DNA of 43,202 nucleotides from Erysipelotrichaceae bacterium (GTDB taxonomy: Bacteria > Bacillota_I > Bacilli_A > Erysipelotrichales > Erysipelotrichaceae). The notes under the pieces were generated by a model. That model did no database searches and was not told the origin of the DNA. It worked only from the letters and a program-made list of their open reading frames with translations. The stretch covers positions 1-43,202 of the forward strand of contig JAUMZN010000006.1 of assembly GCA_030528085.1 (NCBI GenBank). The letters run 5' to 3'. The number at the start of each line of letters is the position of its first letter. Position 1 is the first letter of the stretch. Below are positions 8,640 through 18,200 of this stretch, piece after piece. A program made the position numbers and the translations under genes.

Positions 8640-9479
8640 TTATTGATCTTGCTCAGGTTCCAATAATCCGGCATATTCAAACGCTTGATACAAACCATCA
8701 TCGAGTACAGAAGCAGTCACGTAATCGGCATGTTTTTTCGTTTCTTCTGTCGCATTGCCCATTGCGATTGCTAAATCTGCAGCATCGAACATAGAAATAT
8801 CGTTTGCCGAATCGCCTAGTGCAATCGTGCGAAAATCTTCTTTTAAAATATTGCGAATCGTATCAAAGGCACGTCCTTTATCAAATTGTTTTTGAGTAAT
8901 TTCCCCATTCATTAATTCATCTTCATCTTGTATGCCAAAGATCGTAAACTCCATATCTTCCTCTTCTAAAATTTGATCGAGTGAACCCATTTCGACATCC
9001 ACTAAAGACAACTTCATCACTTCTTGATAATCTTCTTCACTCATTTCTGATAAATCTGGCATATTTGAAAATTCAAAGAAAATTTGTGGTTTATCCTCTT
9101 CTTGAATTTGCTTGTTAAATCCTGCATCAAAGCGTTGGCGGCAACGATCGTTACCATGTAATTTATTCACGCCTTCTGTGGCAATCCCAATGTTAAATGC
9201 AGCCAATTTTTGGATTAGTCGTTTTGTTTTTTCAGCTGGAATTGGATTGTAGAAAATACATTTTCCATTGAGCCAAATTTCCGCTCCTGAGGCATAAACT
9301 TGACCATTCAAGGGTAAGTTTTTTAAACTTGGCCAAGCCGCAAAGCGCGTTCTTCCTGTATTTGAAAACACAAGGTGACCATTTTGAACTGCTTTTTCAA
9401 TCGCTTGGATTGCAGAATCAGGAATAACTTCGTTCCACCACAAAGTGCCGTCTAAATCGATAAAAACTATTGATTTCAT
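8640..9479 (-). CDS. Cof-type HAD-IIB phosphatase
   Basis: A 279-aa HAD hydrolase with DLDGTLWW near residue 8 (motif I), SNTGRT (motif II), the motif III lysine in FDKGRA, and GDSANDISMFDAADLAIAMGNA (motif IV), the signature of the Cof/YbjI/YidA class. These cytosolic enzymes dephosphorylate sugar phosphates or flavin/pyridoxal phosphates. Co-transcription with a PLP-dependent lyase makes pyridoxal phosphate a conceivable substrate, but that is a guess. An AGGAGT ribosome binding site supports the ATG at 9479. Confidence 0.88.
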   Translation of the reverse strand: MKSIVFIDLDGTLWWNEVIPDSAIQAIEKAVQNGHLVFSNTGRTRFAAWPSLKNLPLNGQVYASGAEIWLNGKCIFYNPIPAEKTKRLIQKLAAFNIGIATEGVNKLHGNDRCRQRFDAGFNKQIQEEDKPQIFFEFSNMPDLSEMSEEDYQEVMKLSLVDVEMGSLDQILEEEDMEFTIFGIQDEDELMNGEITQKQFDKGRAFDTIRNILKEDFRTIALGDSANDISMFDAADLAIAMGNATEETKKHADYVTASVLDDGLYQAFEYAGLLEPEQDQ

Positions 9480-9614
9480 GTATTACTCCTATATATTCAC
9501 TTGATATTGATTGACCATATTTATTATTCAGTATAACAAAACAACAGAAAGGTCCTGAACTTTTTATGGTGTTAAAACCAGCACAAAATTCATATTCACA
9601 ACGTAAAGTTTGTC

Positions 9615-11156
9615 TTAAACCGATGTTTTTTGCTCATATTTTGGTAAATAAATCGTAAACACTGACCCATTTGTTTTATCTTCGCGATCACTGACGACAA
9701 GAGATCCATCATGCGATTTCACAATGGATTGACAAATCGGCAAGCCTAGTCCGACCCCTTTTACTTTTGCACCAGTATCTGATTTTGTTGTATAGAACAT
9801 TTTAAAGGCATCAATTTTTTCTTGGCGATCTAAGCCCATGCCATGGTCACTGATTTGAATGCGCACATTATGGGAAGAAAAATCTTCATCTAGCAATACT
9901 TCAATTGGTTCTGTGGCTGGAGAATATTTAATCGCATTATCGACTAAGTTAATGATCACTTGTTTCATCAAAGCAGGATCCACTAAGCAAGTTAAAACTT
10001 CTTGCGGATATTCAACGATAATCTTTCGACCTGGATAGCGCAGATTAATTGTTTCAATCGCCGAATCGACGACATCTTCAACAACCATGACTTCTTTTTT
10101 TATATTCATAGGCTGGTTTTGTAGACGCGTTAATGAAAGCACATTAGCGACGAGTGCCGATAACCAGCTACTTTCTTTATAGATCGAAGAGGCGAGCTCA
10201 TATTCTTGCGTATTTTCATCGAGTAATTCCATCAACAATTCGCTTGTTCCAATGATTCCAGTTAATGGAGTTCTTAAATCATGAGAAATCGATCGCAATA
10301 AATTTGTACGATAACGTTCACGTTCGACTTCTAATTGAGCTTGTGCTTGTTCTTTAGACAGCATTAACTTATCAATGACAATTCCAGTCGCTTCCGTCAT
10401 GGTATAAATCATGCGGAAATCAAAATCGTTAAAGTGCTCGACTCGTTTTTCCTCAATCGCAATACTGCCGAGAATTTTTTGATGTCGATCAAAAAAAGGC
10501 CACTCATATTGTTTTTGTTGTTCATTGTAGTAATACCCTTTAGACGGTTTCTCTTTATATTCTTTATAATCTCGTTGGGAATTGATCGGGACATCTTTTT
10601 GGATCGTATGGTTTTTCATCAACGTAAATGTCGGTTTTGCTTTTCCGTTTTCATCAAAAAACGCCATTCGACAATCTGTATTGAAGACATCCGCAATGTT
10701 ATTCAGTGTTAACTCAACAACTTCTTCAACTGTCGCTGCAGTCGACAGATCTTTCGTCAAATGGTAAAGAACTTGGCTTTCTTTTTGTCTTCTTCTTGCG
10801 AGTTGTTCGCCAAGTCGCACACGGGACATAATGGATGACGAGATAAACGACATCAAAAACATCAATCCTGATACGATGAGCATATATGGCGTAATTCGTG
10901 AAAACGAAAATTTCGGAGCAGTAATAAAAAAGTTATATCCTAACGTCAAAATCGCAGATGTAAAAAATCCGTAATATCGCGTCGACGTTAATGCTGCTGT
11001 GATAATAACTGTCAAAAAATAAATCGCAACCGTTGTATCCGTTGGTGCATTGATAAGCGCAAAGACAAATCCAATCGTTAATGCTAATAAACTTAATGCT
11101 AAAGTGAGAATACTGTCCTTAATGCGCTCATAAATCAGTTCATTTTTTTGATCCAT
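9615..11156 (-). CDS. KdpD-like sensor histidine kinase (C-terminal KdpD architecture, orphan)
   Basis: A 513-aa membrane kinase. Residues about 12-110 form the compact transmembrane bundle of KdpD (DUF4118). A GAF-like region (about 130-270) follows, then HisKA with SISHDLRTPLTG (phosphorylated His near 290). The HATPase domain has NLVDNAIKYSP (N box), DHGMGLD (G1) and GVGLGLPICQS (G2). The cytoplasmic KdpD and Usp domains of full-length KdpD (about 890 aa) are absent, and no kdpFABC or response regulator lies next to it. The signal and partner are unknown. Confidence 0.88.
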   Translation of the reverse strand: MDQKNELIYERIKDSILTLALSLLALTIGFVFALINAPTDTTVAIYFLTVIITAALTSTRYYGFFTSAILTLGYNFFITAPKFSFSRITPYMLIVSGLMFLMSFISSSIMSRVRLGEQLARRRQKESQVLYHLTKDLSTAATVEEVVELTLNNIADVFNTDCRMAFFDENGKAKPTFTLMKNHTIQKDVPINSQRDYKEYKEKPSKGYYYNEQQKQYEWPFFDRHQKILGSIAIEEKRVEHFNDFDFRMIYTMTEATGIVIDKLMLSKEQAQAQLEVERERYRTNLLRSISHDLRTPLTGIIGTSELLMELLDENTQEYELASSIYKESSWLSALVANVLSLTRLQNQPMNIKKEVMVVEDVVDSAIETINLRYPGRKIIVEYPQEVLTCLVDPALMKQVIINLVDNAIKYSPATEPIEVLLDEDFSSHNVRIQISDHGMGLDRQEKIDAFKMFYTTKSDTGAKVKGVGLGLPICQSIVKSHDGSLVVSDREDKTNGSVFTIYLPKYEQKTSV

Positions 11157-11318
11157 CTACAATTCCCCTTTTCTTTCATCATCAATATATATGGGTGGAA
11201 ATCATCCATTATTTCTTGATTTTATGATAAACAGAACACATCAGACTTTCCACTGCTTCATGCTCTTCGCTTTTTCTAGATCTTCTTCCAGTTACAATCT
11301 TCATTCTCTTTAAATTCG

Positions 11319-11365
11319 TAAAAAAAGCTTTTATCTTGGCTCTTTAGTCCAAAGATAAAAGCTTT
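11319..11365 (-). terminator. Terminator of the 11379-11891 gene
   Basis: A perfect 14-bp stem (11352-11365 with 11324-11337) on the minus strand, ending in a U-run. It is 14 bases past the stop codon. Confidence 0.88.
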
Positions 11366-11378
11366 AAGTCATATTGTC

Positions 11379-11891
11379 CTATAGATTGTTGTCGGTGAAG
11401 AAGACGCTTTTCTTTTCCCCTTTGCCATAGGCAAGGGCATCTAATAAATAGCCTTGATATGTATCCACTAATCCGTCTAAATAGCGAACAATACTTTCAT
11501 CTTGATCTTCTAATACTTGCAATGTGCAATTGGCTACAGCTGCTTCTGTTCCTGCTAGCATCGCCATAGCGATAATGCGCGGAAATCCTTTGAATTCCTC
11601 TGTGCACAGTGTTTTAAATGCATCGGATTCAACGATCGAAAAATAGACTGGCTGAATGTTCGTTGGCTGACAAAGAATGTTCATCAAATGATCGTAGTTT
11701 CGAATATATTGCACAACTTGTTCATGACAATAGTCCAATAACTCTTGATAGACATGAACATTGGGCATGCTTGAGGCTTGTGCACTTAATGCTCGGTAAT
11801 TATTGTCCATCACCGAATATGACAAATTTAAAATATCAAGTAGATGTTCTTCATCGAGAATACGATGCAGATCTTCGTAAATTTTTTCCAT
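11379..11891 (-). CDS. Hypothetical alpha-helical protein
   Basis: The start is placed at 11891, where a GGGGG-containing ribosome binding site sits 7 bases upstream; the longer frame to 11921 lacks one. The 170-aa product is acidic, rich in Leu, Tyr and Asp, and predicted mostly helical. It has no signal peptide, and its hydrophobic stretches are short (for example IIAMAMLAGTEAAVANCTL), as in a buried helix. I recognise no family. It has its own candidate promoter and a strong terminator, so it is probably a single-gene transcript. Confidence 0.65.
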   Translation of the reverse strand: MEKIYEDLHRILDEEHLLDILNLSYSVMDNNYRALSAQASSMPNVHVYQELLDYCHEQVVQYIRNYDHLMNILCQPTNIQPVYFSIVESDAFKTLCTEEFKGFPRIIAMAMLAGTEAAVANCTLQVLEDQDESIVRYLDGLVDTYQGYLLDALAYGKGEKKSVFFTDNNL

Positions 11892-11979
11892 AAAATTACC
11901 CCCTATAATCATTATTGGCATCGGGTTTGGATTCGTATTTATAAATGCCTGTTTACGTAAATCGTTTGACTGATTCTAT

Positions 11980-12009
11980 TGTATACCGCATACTTCATTG
12001 CTCATCCAA
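11980..12009 (-). promoter_or_regulatory. Candidate promoter for the 11379-11891 gene
   Basis: On the minus strand TTGGAT (12004-12009) and TATACA (11980-11985) are separated by 18 bp, about 90 bases before the start codon. Confidence 0.4.
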
Positions 12010-12114
12010 TTTGAACTCGTTTAAGAAATTTGTTAGAAACAGTGCAAAATTCTCACCATAAATGCATGATTCTTATTCATCATCCGCTTTGATCGCACCT
12101 ATACATCTTATCCT

Positions 12115-12720
12115 TTACGACACTTTTGTGACGGTTTTGTTTGCGATTGTCTTTTTGCCTTGCAAAGAGATCCACAAATCTTCCGGTTTAATCTGTCTTG
12201 CATTCATCGTTTGTTTGATCGTTTCATACAATTGATATGTCGTCATGCAGTCGGCTAAAGCACGATGTTCATTAGAAACAAGATGCAAATATTTCGATAA
12301 ATCCGTTAAACGGTGATGCGCAAGTTCGGGATAGAGTTTCTTTGAAAACTGTAAAGTATCCATCAAATCATTTGGCAGGACCATGCGAAATCCGGCATTT
12401 AAAAAATTAAAGTCAAAACGTATGTTATGACCTAAAAGCACATCATTTCCAATAAATTTCAAAACGTCATTTTTAACTTCATTTACATTAGGCATGTGTT
12501 CAACCATTTCATTCGTAATGCCCGTCAAGTTTGTGATAAAGGGATCGATTGTTTGTGCAGGATGAATGAGCTGCGAATAGCGCGAGACGATCTTGCCATT
12601 GCGCACTCGCAACATTCCGATTTCAATCATTTCATGATTTATCGGCGATAATCCAGTTGTTTCCGTATCGATTACGCAATAGTCGTTTAATAGCTTTTTG
12701 ATGCAATGTCTTTTGGCCAT
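12115..12720 (-). CDS. DnaQ-type 3'-5' exonuclease (DEDDh family)
   Basis: A 201-aa exonuclease. IDTETTGL (motif Exo I, Asp and Glu) lies near residue 18, HNIRFDFNFLN (Exo II) near 97, and HRALADCMTTYQLY (Exo III with the DEDDh His and Asp) near 153. It resembles the stand-alone epsilon-like exonucleases of Firmicutes. These trim single-stranded 3' ends in DNA repair or RNA processing, whereas PolC supplies its own proofreading domain. A short basic C-terminal tail follows the domain. A GGAGA site supports the ATG at 12720. Confidence 0.88.
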   Translation of the reverse strand: MAKRHCIKKLLNDYCVIDTETTGLSPINHEMIEIGMLRVRNGKIVSRYSQLIHPAQTIDPFITNLTGITNEMVEHMPNVNEVKNDVLKFIGNDVLLGHNIRFDFNFLNAGFRMVLPNDLMDTLQFSKKLYPELAHHRLTDLSKYLHLVSNEHRALADCMTTYQLYETIKQTMNARQIKPEDLWISLQGKKTIANKTVTKVS

Positions 12721-13095
12721 AGAATCTCCAACTTTCTTAGTTTTACTCTACTTCATTTATACATCCAAAATCGGGATGTGTTTTGTCTTTTATCCTTTCA
12801 GGCTTTGCCTACTATTGTTTCAACACTTACCTTTTCTATCACATTTATATTTGGAACTAACAAAAAAATTATATGAGCAAAAGATCATTCTAGATTTATT
12901 TATCTATTCTTAATTTATACTTGTGATTTCTTTATTCTGATATACTTCTTGTTTTAGTGGGCTATTTGCTTTATTTTAGCGGTTTTAATCATTATATTTG
13001 ACATATGCTGTCGATGAAACAATAATATTCGCCACATTGCATATGAAGAAACATTATCACAAACATTAAGATAGAATTAAGGAGAATAAAGAAAG
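12721..13095. other. Intergenic region between dnaQ-like and activase genes
   Basis: This 375-base divergent region holds no convincing gene; a 71-codon frame reading from inside dnaQ is a shadow. It contains the activase promoter (12998-13026) and a 7-bp inverted repeat, CATATGC (13002-13008) with GCATATG (13039-13045), that straddles the -10 and could be an operator. The dnaQ promoter was not identified. Confidence 0.5.
12998..13026 (+). promoter_or_regulatory. Promoter of the activase gene
   Basis: A perfect -35 TTGACA (12998-13003), a 17-bp spacer and AATAAT (13021-13026), 70 bases before the ATG. Confidence 0.65.
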
Positions 13096-16000
13096 ATGAA
13101 TCCCTATTTTGCCGGAATAGATATTGGTTCAACAACAATAAAACTCTATATTATCGATCAACAAGATAACTGCGTTTATCAAAGTTATGTCCGTCACCAT
13201 TCCAACGTTCGCCAAACGCTTAAAGAAGAACTTCAACAAGTCAAAGAAAAACTAGGGCCAATTTCTTTGGTTCCAATTATCACAGGATCTGGAGGGTTAG
13301 ATCTAGCGAAGCAATTAGAGATCGAATTCGTTCAAGAAGTTATCGCTTGTACAAAAGCGATCGAAACTTATATTCCCGATTGCGATGTCGCAATTGAACT
13401 TGGGGGTGAAGATGCAAAAATTACCTACCTGCAAGGCACACTTGAACAGCGCATGAATGGTTCTTGTGCCGGTGGTACTGGTGCATTTATCGACCAAATG
13501 GCGACTTTGCTTAAAACAGATGCGCAAGGTCTAAATGAACTCGCAAAAAACTACTCTTGTATTTACCCGATCGCCTCGCGTTGTGGTGTCTTTGCGAAAA
13601 GTGATATTCAACCTTTAATCAATGAAGGCGCACGCAAAGAAGATATCGCCATTTCTATATTCCAAGCAATCGTCAATCAAACGATCAGCGGACTTGCTTG
13701 CGGCAAACCCATCCGCGGTAAAGTGGCATTTTTAGGCGGACCTTTATATTTTCTCGATTCTTTGCGCGAACGCTTTATCGATTCGCTCCATCTTAAAGAA
13801 GAGGAAGCTTTATTCCCTGAAAACAGTCAATTATATGTTGCGATGGGGGCTTGCTTATATGCCAAAGAACAACAATCCGCAATTTCTTTAGATACGCTTT
13901 ATGGCAAATTATGCCATCTTTCTGCAAGTAGCGATCTTGAACATTCGTATTTGCAGCCTTTATTTATCGATGCGCAAGACTATGAACAATTTAAACAAAA
14001 ACACGAATTAGAACAGATTCCAACTCGTGATTTATATACGTATCAAGGGAATGTTTATTTAGGTATCGATGTTGGTAGTACAACGACAAAGATGGTGTGC
14101 ATCGGCGAAGATCAATCGATTTTATATACGTTTTATGACTCCAACCGTGGGAATCCTTTAGATTTAGTGATCAAACAATTGAAATACATCTATACCATTT
14201 TGCCAGGGCATTGCACGATCAAAAAAGTAGGGGTCACCGGATATGGAGAAGCGTTAATCCAACATGCGATTCAAGCGGATTATGGTGAAGTCGAAACGAT
14301 CGCTCATTTCACTGCCGCAAAACAGTTCTGCCATGACGTCAGCTTTATTCTTGATATTGGTGGCCAAGATATGAAAGCGATGGCGATTCAAGACGGCGTC
14401 ATTCAAGATATCGTCTTAAACGAAGCATGTTCTTCTGGATGCGGATCGTTTTTAGAAACATTTGCTCATTCATTAGGCTATGAAATCGAAGAATTTGCGC
14501 ATCTTGCCCTGCAATCCAAAACACCTCTAGATTTAGGCAGCCGCTGCACAGTTTTTATGAACTCCAAAGTGAAACAAGCGCAAAAAGAAGGTGCAGCAAT
14601 TGAAGATATTAGTGCTGGTCTTTCTTATTCGATCATTAAAAACGCGTTATATAAAGTCATTAAGCTTAGAAATAAAGAGCAGCTTGGCCAACATATCCTC
14701 GTGCAAGGTGGAACGTTTTATAACGATGCCGTCCTACGCGCATTTGAAATAGAAGCCGGTGTCGAAGTCATCCGTCCAAATATTTCCGGATTGATGGGTG
14801 CTTATGGCATTGCTTTAATCGCCTTAGAGCGCGATGACAACAAGCCAACAACATTATTGACTTATGAACAGCTTTTGCATTTCACATCGACGAATAAAAT
14901 GTCCCGTTGCCAAGGTTGTACAAACCATTGTCTATTAACGACTGTCACATTCAATGATGGCCGCCATTTCATCAGCGGCAACCGCTGCGAAAAAGGTGCC
15001 AACTTAAAACTAGCCAATCACGATTTGCCAAATCTGTATCGCTATAAATACAACCGCGTCTTTGATTATCCACAACAACAATTTTCGGATGCTAAAGCGA
15101 CAGTCGGTATTCCGCGTGCGTTAAATATGTACGAAAACTATCCGTTCTGGCATGCGTTTTTCAGTACTTTGCATTTTAATGTGGTACTTTCTGCCAAATC
15201 GTCGAAGTCGCTCTATGAAAAAGGAATGGAATCCATTCCAAGCGAAAGTGTCTGCTATCCCGCAAAACTCGTTCATGGTCACATTGAAGACTTACTAGAA
15301 AAACAAGTGGACTTCATTTTCTATCCCGCCATTTTATATGAACGAGTCGAAAACCAAGCTAACGCCAATCACTACAACTGCCCTGTCGTTGCCGGCTATT
15401 CAGAAACGATTCGCAATAACGTTGATCATTTAGATCATCCTGATTCAAAATACATTCCATTTTTGAATCCATTTTTATCGCTGAACAACCCAAAAACAAT
15501 GGCCAATGTACTGCACGAAACGTTAGCTCAATACGGCATCGACAAAAATGCGATCCAACATGCGATTGCTTGTGGTTTTAAAGAATTAGACAAATACCAT
15601 CAAGATATTCAAGAACAAGGCAAACTCGCCTTGCAATATATTCGTGACCATCACATTAAAGGAATTGTCCTTGCCGGCAGACCTTATCATATCGATCCCG
15701 AAATTAACCATGGCATCGACCAGTTAATTACTGCTGAAGGATTTGCGCTACTTAGCGAAGACAGCGTTTGTCATTTTGATCATGATGACCTTTCCTTGCG
15801 TGTCGTCAATCAATGGACATATCATTCTCGACTTTATCATGCCGCTCATTTTGTGAGCACGCATGCTGATTTAGAACTTGTTCAACTCACTTCGTTTGGT
15901 TGTGGATTAGATGCGATCACAAGTGATCAAGTGCAAGAAATCTTAAAAGCTCACAATAAGATTTATACGCTGATCAAAATCGATGAAGTTTCTAATTTAG

Positions 16001-17358
16001 GTGCGATTAGAATACGCATTCGCTCTTTAAAAGCAACATTAGAAAAGATGAAGGAAATACCGATCATCAAGGACGATCCCATTATTCATCCGCCTGTGTT
16101 CACAAAAAAGATGAAAGAACAGCACTACACGATTTTATGTCCACAGATGTCGCCAATTCATTTCCAATTTATTGAAGAAGCGATGAAAGCCAGCGGTTAT
16201 CGCTTTGAAGTTTTGCCTTCAATTGATAAAGAAGCGATCGAAGAAGGCTTGAAATACGTCAATAACGATGCTTGTTATCCATGCATTTTAGTCGTCGGCC
16301 AAATGATGCGCGCCCTCAAAAGCGGTCAATATAACTTAAACAAAATTGCATTAATGATTACACAAACAGGTGGTGGATGTCGGGCAACGAATTATATTTC
16401 GCTCATTCGTAAAGCATTAAAAGATGCCAATCTCGATTTCATCCCGGTCATTTCCGTCAGCTTAAAAGGAATTGAAACAAACCCTGGATTTAAAATTACA
16501 TTCCCGCTTGCGAAACGTTTAGTCATGGCAGGACTCTATGGCGATTTATTGATGCGCGTTTTATATCGCGTTCGTCCATATGAAAAAGAAAAAGGATCCG
16601 CAAATGCGTTGTATAAAAAATGGATCGATTTATGTAAACAAAATATCGACAGTTCCAACGTTTTGGAATTTAAAAATAATGTGTACCAAATCGTCCATGA
16701 ATTCGATGAATTAGAACTGCTCGACATCACAAAACCAAAAGTCGGTTTAGTCGGAGAAATCTTAGTTAAATTCCATCCTACAGCCAATAATGGCATCGTG
16801 AATATTATTGAAGAAGAAGGCGGTGAAGCCGTCATGCCTGATCTTGTCGACTTCTTCTTGTATTGTTTCTACAACGCCTACTTCAAAGAATCGAACTATG
16901 AAGGACGTCATATCAGCACGACGATTGCCCAAGCAGGAATTGATCTCGTTGATTTCTTTAGAAAAGATATCGTCAAAGCACTCAATGCCTCGAAACGCTT
17001 TACTGCGCCAAGCAAAATTGAGCACATTGCCAAACAAGCAAGTCAAATTATTTCTTTAGGCAACCAAACTGGTGAAGGTTGGTTTTTAACAGGAGAGATG
17101 TTAGAGCTCATTGAAAGTGGATGCATGAATATTGTCTGCATGCAACCATTCGCTTGTTTACCTAACCACATTACCGGCAAAGGGGTGATTAAAGCGATTA
17201 AGAAAAAATATCCAACAAGCAACATTGTCGCAATCGACTACGATCCTGGTGCTAGTGAAGTCAATCAGCTAAACCGCATTAAATTGATGTTTGCATCCGC
17301 AAAACGAAATGCCGAGCTCAAATTGGAAGATGAACAAACTGAAGCAAGTTCTCAGTAA
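13096..17358 (+). CDS. 2-hydroxyacyl-CoA dehydratase activase-like giant protein (two BadF/BcrA ATPase domains, DUF2229, HgdB-like)
   Basis: A 1420-aa multidomain protein. Residues about 5-255 and 318-580 are two ASKHA-fold activase domains, each starting with GIDxGSTT and each carrying the cysteine loops that hold a bridging [4Fe-4S] cluster (GSCAGGTGAF and SRCGVF; EACSSGCGSF and SRCTVF). A CxxCxxxC plus GNRCEKG cluster lies at 606-633. DUF2229 starts near 668, and an HgdB-like region carries NNDACYPC (about 1056) and QTGGGCR (about 1090). Known single activases use ATP to inject an electron into 2-hydroxyacyl-CoA dehydratases. Giant fused forms of about 1400 aa occur in many anaerobes with no proven substrate, and no dehydratase gene lies nearby. 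The AGGAG site is 11 bases from the ATG. Confidence 0.9.
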   Translation: MNPYFAGIDIGSTTIKLYIIDQQDNCVYQSYVRHHSNVRQTLKEELQQVKEKLGPISLVPIITGSGGLDLAKQLEIEFVQEVIACTKAIETYIPDCDVAIELGGEDAKITYLQGTLEQRMNGSCAGGTGAFIDQMATLLKTDAQGLNELAKNYSCIYPIASRCGVFAKSDIQPLINEGARKEDIAISIFQAIVNQTISGLACGKPIRGKVAFLGGPLYFLDSLRERFIDSLHLKEEEALFPENSQLYVAMGACLYAKEQQSAISLDTLYGKLCHLSASSDLEHSYLQPLFIDAQDYEQFKQKHELEQIPTRDLYTYQGNVYLGIDVGSTTTKMVCIGEDQSILYTFYDSNRGNPLDLVIKQLKYIYTILPGHCTIKKVGVTGYGEALIQHAIQADYGEVETIAHFTAAKQFCHDVSFILDIGGQDMKAMAIQDGVIQDIVLNEACSSGCGSFLETFAHSLGYEIEEFAHLALQSKTPLDLGSRCTVFMNSKVKQAQKEGAAIEDISAGLSYSIIKNALYKVIKLRNKEQLGQHILVQGGTFYNDAVLRAFEIEAGVEVIRPNISGLMGAYGIALIALERDDNKPTTLLTYEQLLHFTSTNKMSRCQGCTNHCLLTTVTFNDGRHFISGNRCEKGANLKLANHDLPNLYRYKYNRVFDYPQQQFSDAKATVGIPRALNMYENYPFWHAFFSTLHFNVVLSAKSSKSLYEKGMESIPSESVCYPAKLVHGHIEDLLEKQVDFIFYPAILYERVENQANANHYNCPVVAGYSETIRNNVDHLDHPDSKYIPFLNPFLSLNNPKTMANVLHETLAQYGIDKNAIQHAIACGFKELDKYHQDIQEQGKLALQYIRDHHIKGIVLAGRPYHIDPEINHGIDQLITAEGFALLSEDSVCHFDHDDLSLRVVNQWTYHSRLYHAAHFVSTHADLELVQLTSFGCGLDAITSDQVQEILKAHNKIYTLIKIDEVSNLGAIRIRIRSLKATLEKMKEIPIIKDDPIIHPPVFTKKMKEQHYTILCPQMSPIHFQFIEEAMKASGYRFEVLPSIDKEAIEEGLKYVNNDACYPCILVVGQMMRALKSGQYNLNKIALMITQTGGGCRATNYISLIRKALKDANLDFIPVISVSLKGIETNPGFKITFPLAKRLVMAGLYGDLLMRVLYRVRPYEKEKGSANALYKKWIDLCKQNIDSSNVLEFKNNVYQIVHEFDELELLDITKPKVGLVGEILVKFHPTANNGIVNIIEEEGGEAVMPDLVDFFLYCFYNAYFKESNYEGRHISTTIAQAGIDLVDFFRKDIVKALNASKRFTAPSKIEHIAKQASQIISLGNQTGEGWFLTGEMLELIESGCMNIVCMQPFACLPNHITGKGVIKAIKKKYPTSNIVAIDYDPGASEVNQLNRIKLMFASAKRNAELKLEDEQTEASSQ

Positions 17359-17424
17359 TTCATCAAACGTTACGCATAAAAAGAACATAGCCAATCCATC
17401 GTTGGTTATGCAAAGAGGTTCAAT

Positions 17425-18108
17425 ATGTATATCCACGAAATTTATCAATGGGTTTTTATCTTCTTTATCTACAGCTTTTTTGGCTGGATCTGGGAGACAT
17501 CTTATAAATCCATTCAACAACGCAAGTTTATTAACCGCGGTTTTTTAAATGGTCCTTGGCTGCCGATCTATGGATTTGGCGCCCTCATTATTTTGTTTGT
17601 GACTTTGCCCTATCAAGAAAACCATGTTCTCGTATTTTTGCTTGGCGCAATCTTTGCGTCGATCTTTGAATTTATAGTCGGTTATGGCATGGAGAAACTG
17701 TTCCACGCGCGCTATTGGGATTATTCTCATTTACCTTTAAATATTAAAGGCTATATTGCCCTGCCCATTTCATTAGTTTGGGGATTATTTTCACTAATCT
17801 TAGTGAACATCATCGATGTTCCAATCAGCCGCTTTGTTGCCCAGTTCACAGCACCTCAGCTAATTGTATTGGATATCATCCTGGCGGTTTTATTTGTGAT
17901 CGATGTTGTTCTTTCCACAATCCAAGCTTTGGATTTAAAAACAATTCTTAAAAAGATTGAACTGCCAATCGAAAATCAAACTAAGATTTTGACAAAAGCC
18001 GAAAAAATCTTAAAACGAAATCCAAACTTACTCTCTCATCGTCATCAATTAAGCGAAATTGAAATTAAAAATATCCTCAAAGAGCTCAAGGAACAAATGA
18101 AAAACTAG
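17425..18108 (+). CDS. CmpB-like putative ABC transporter permease family membrane protein
   Basis: A 227-aa membrane protein with about five hydrophobic helices between residues 8 and 155, then a charged, Lys-rich cytoplasmic tail. The N-terminal block FSYSFFGWIWE-like (here IYSFFGWIWETSYKS), NRGFLNGPWLPIYGFGA, and the ARYWDYSHLPLNIKGYIALP segment are typical of the ABC-tran_CmpB family in Firmicutes. Despite the family name, transport is not demonstrated. The start has AGAGG 6-7 bases upstream. It lies 66 bases after the activase stop and probably shares its transcript; a small hairpin (17386-17410) without a U-run sits between them. Confidence 0.85.
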   Translation: MYIHEIYQWVFIFFIYSFFGWIWETSYKSIQQRKFINRGFLNGPWLPIYGFGALIILFVTLPYQENHVLVFLLGAIFASIFEFIVGYGMEKLFHARYWDYSHLPLNIKGYIALPISLVWGLFSLILVNIIDVPISRFVAQFTAPQLIVLDIILAVLFVIDVVLSTIQALDLKTILKKIELPIENQTKILTKAEKILKRNPNLLSHRHQLSEIEIKNILKELKEQMKN

Positions 18109-18118
18109 ATGTAATCTA

Positions 18119-18180
18119 AAATAGATCTCTTCCCGCTTGAATCAAAATGCATTTGATCCACGCAAAAGAGATCTTTTATT
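18119..18180. terminator. Bidirectional terminator between convergent genes
   Basis: AGATCTCTT (18123-18131) pairs with AAGAGATCT (18166-18174); an inner ATCAAA/TTTGAT stem and an AT-rich flank on both sides complete it. It ends in TTTTATTTTT on the plus strand. Confidence 0.75.
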
Positions 18181-18200
18181 TTTGATGATTATATTTTCGT

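Noticed and set aside
16536-17225. Minus-strand frames of 60-99 codons inside the giant activase gene
   Set aside because: They are shadows of a clearly coding plus-strand frame with intact family motifs throughout.
17386-17410. Terminator between the activase and CmpB-like genes
   Set aside because: The hairpin CATAGCCAA/TTGGTTATG has no U-run; it is more likely an intercistronic structure.
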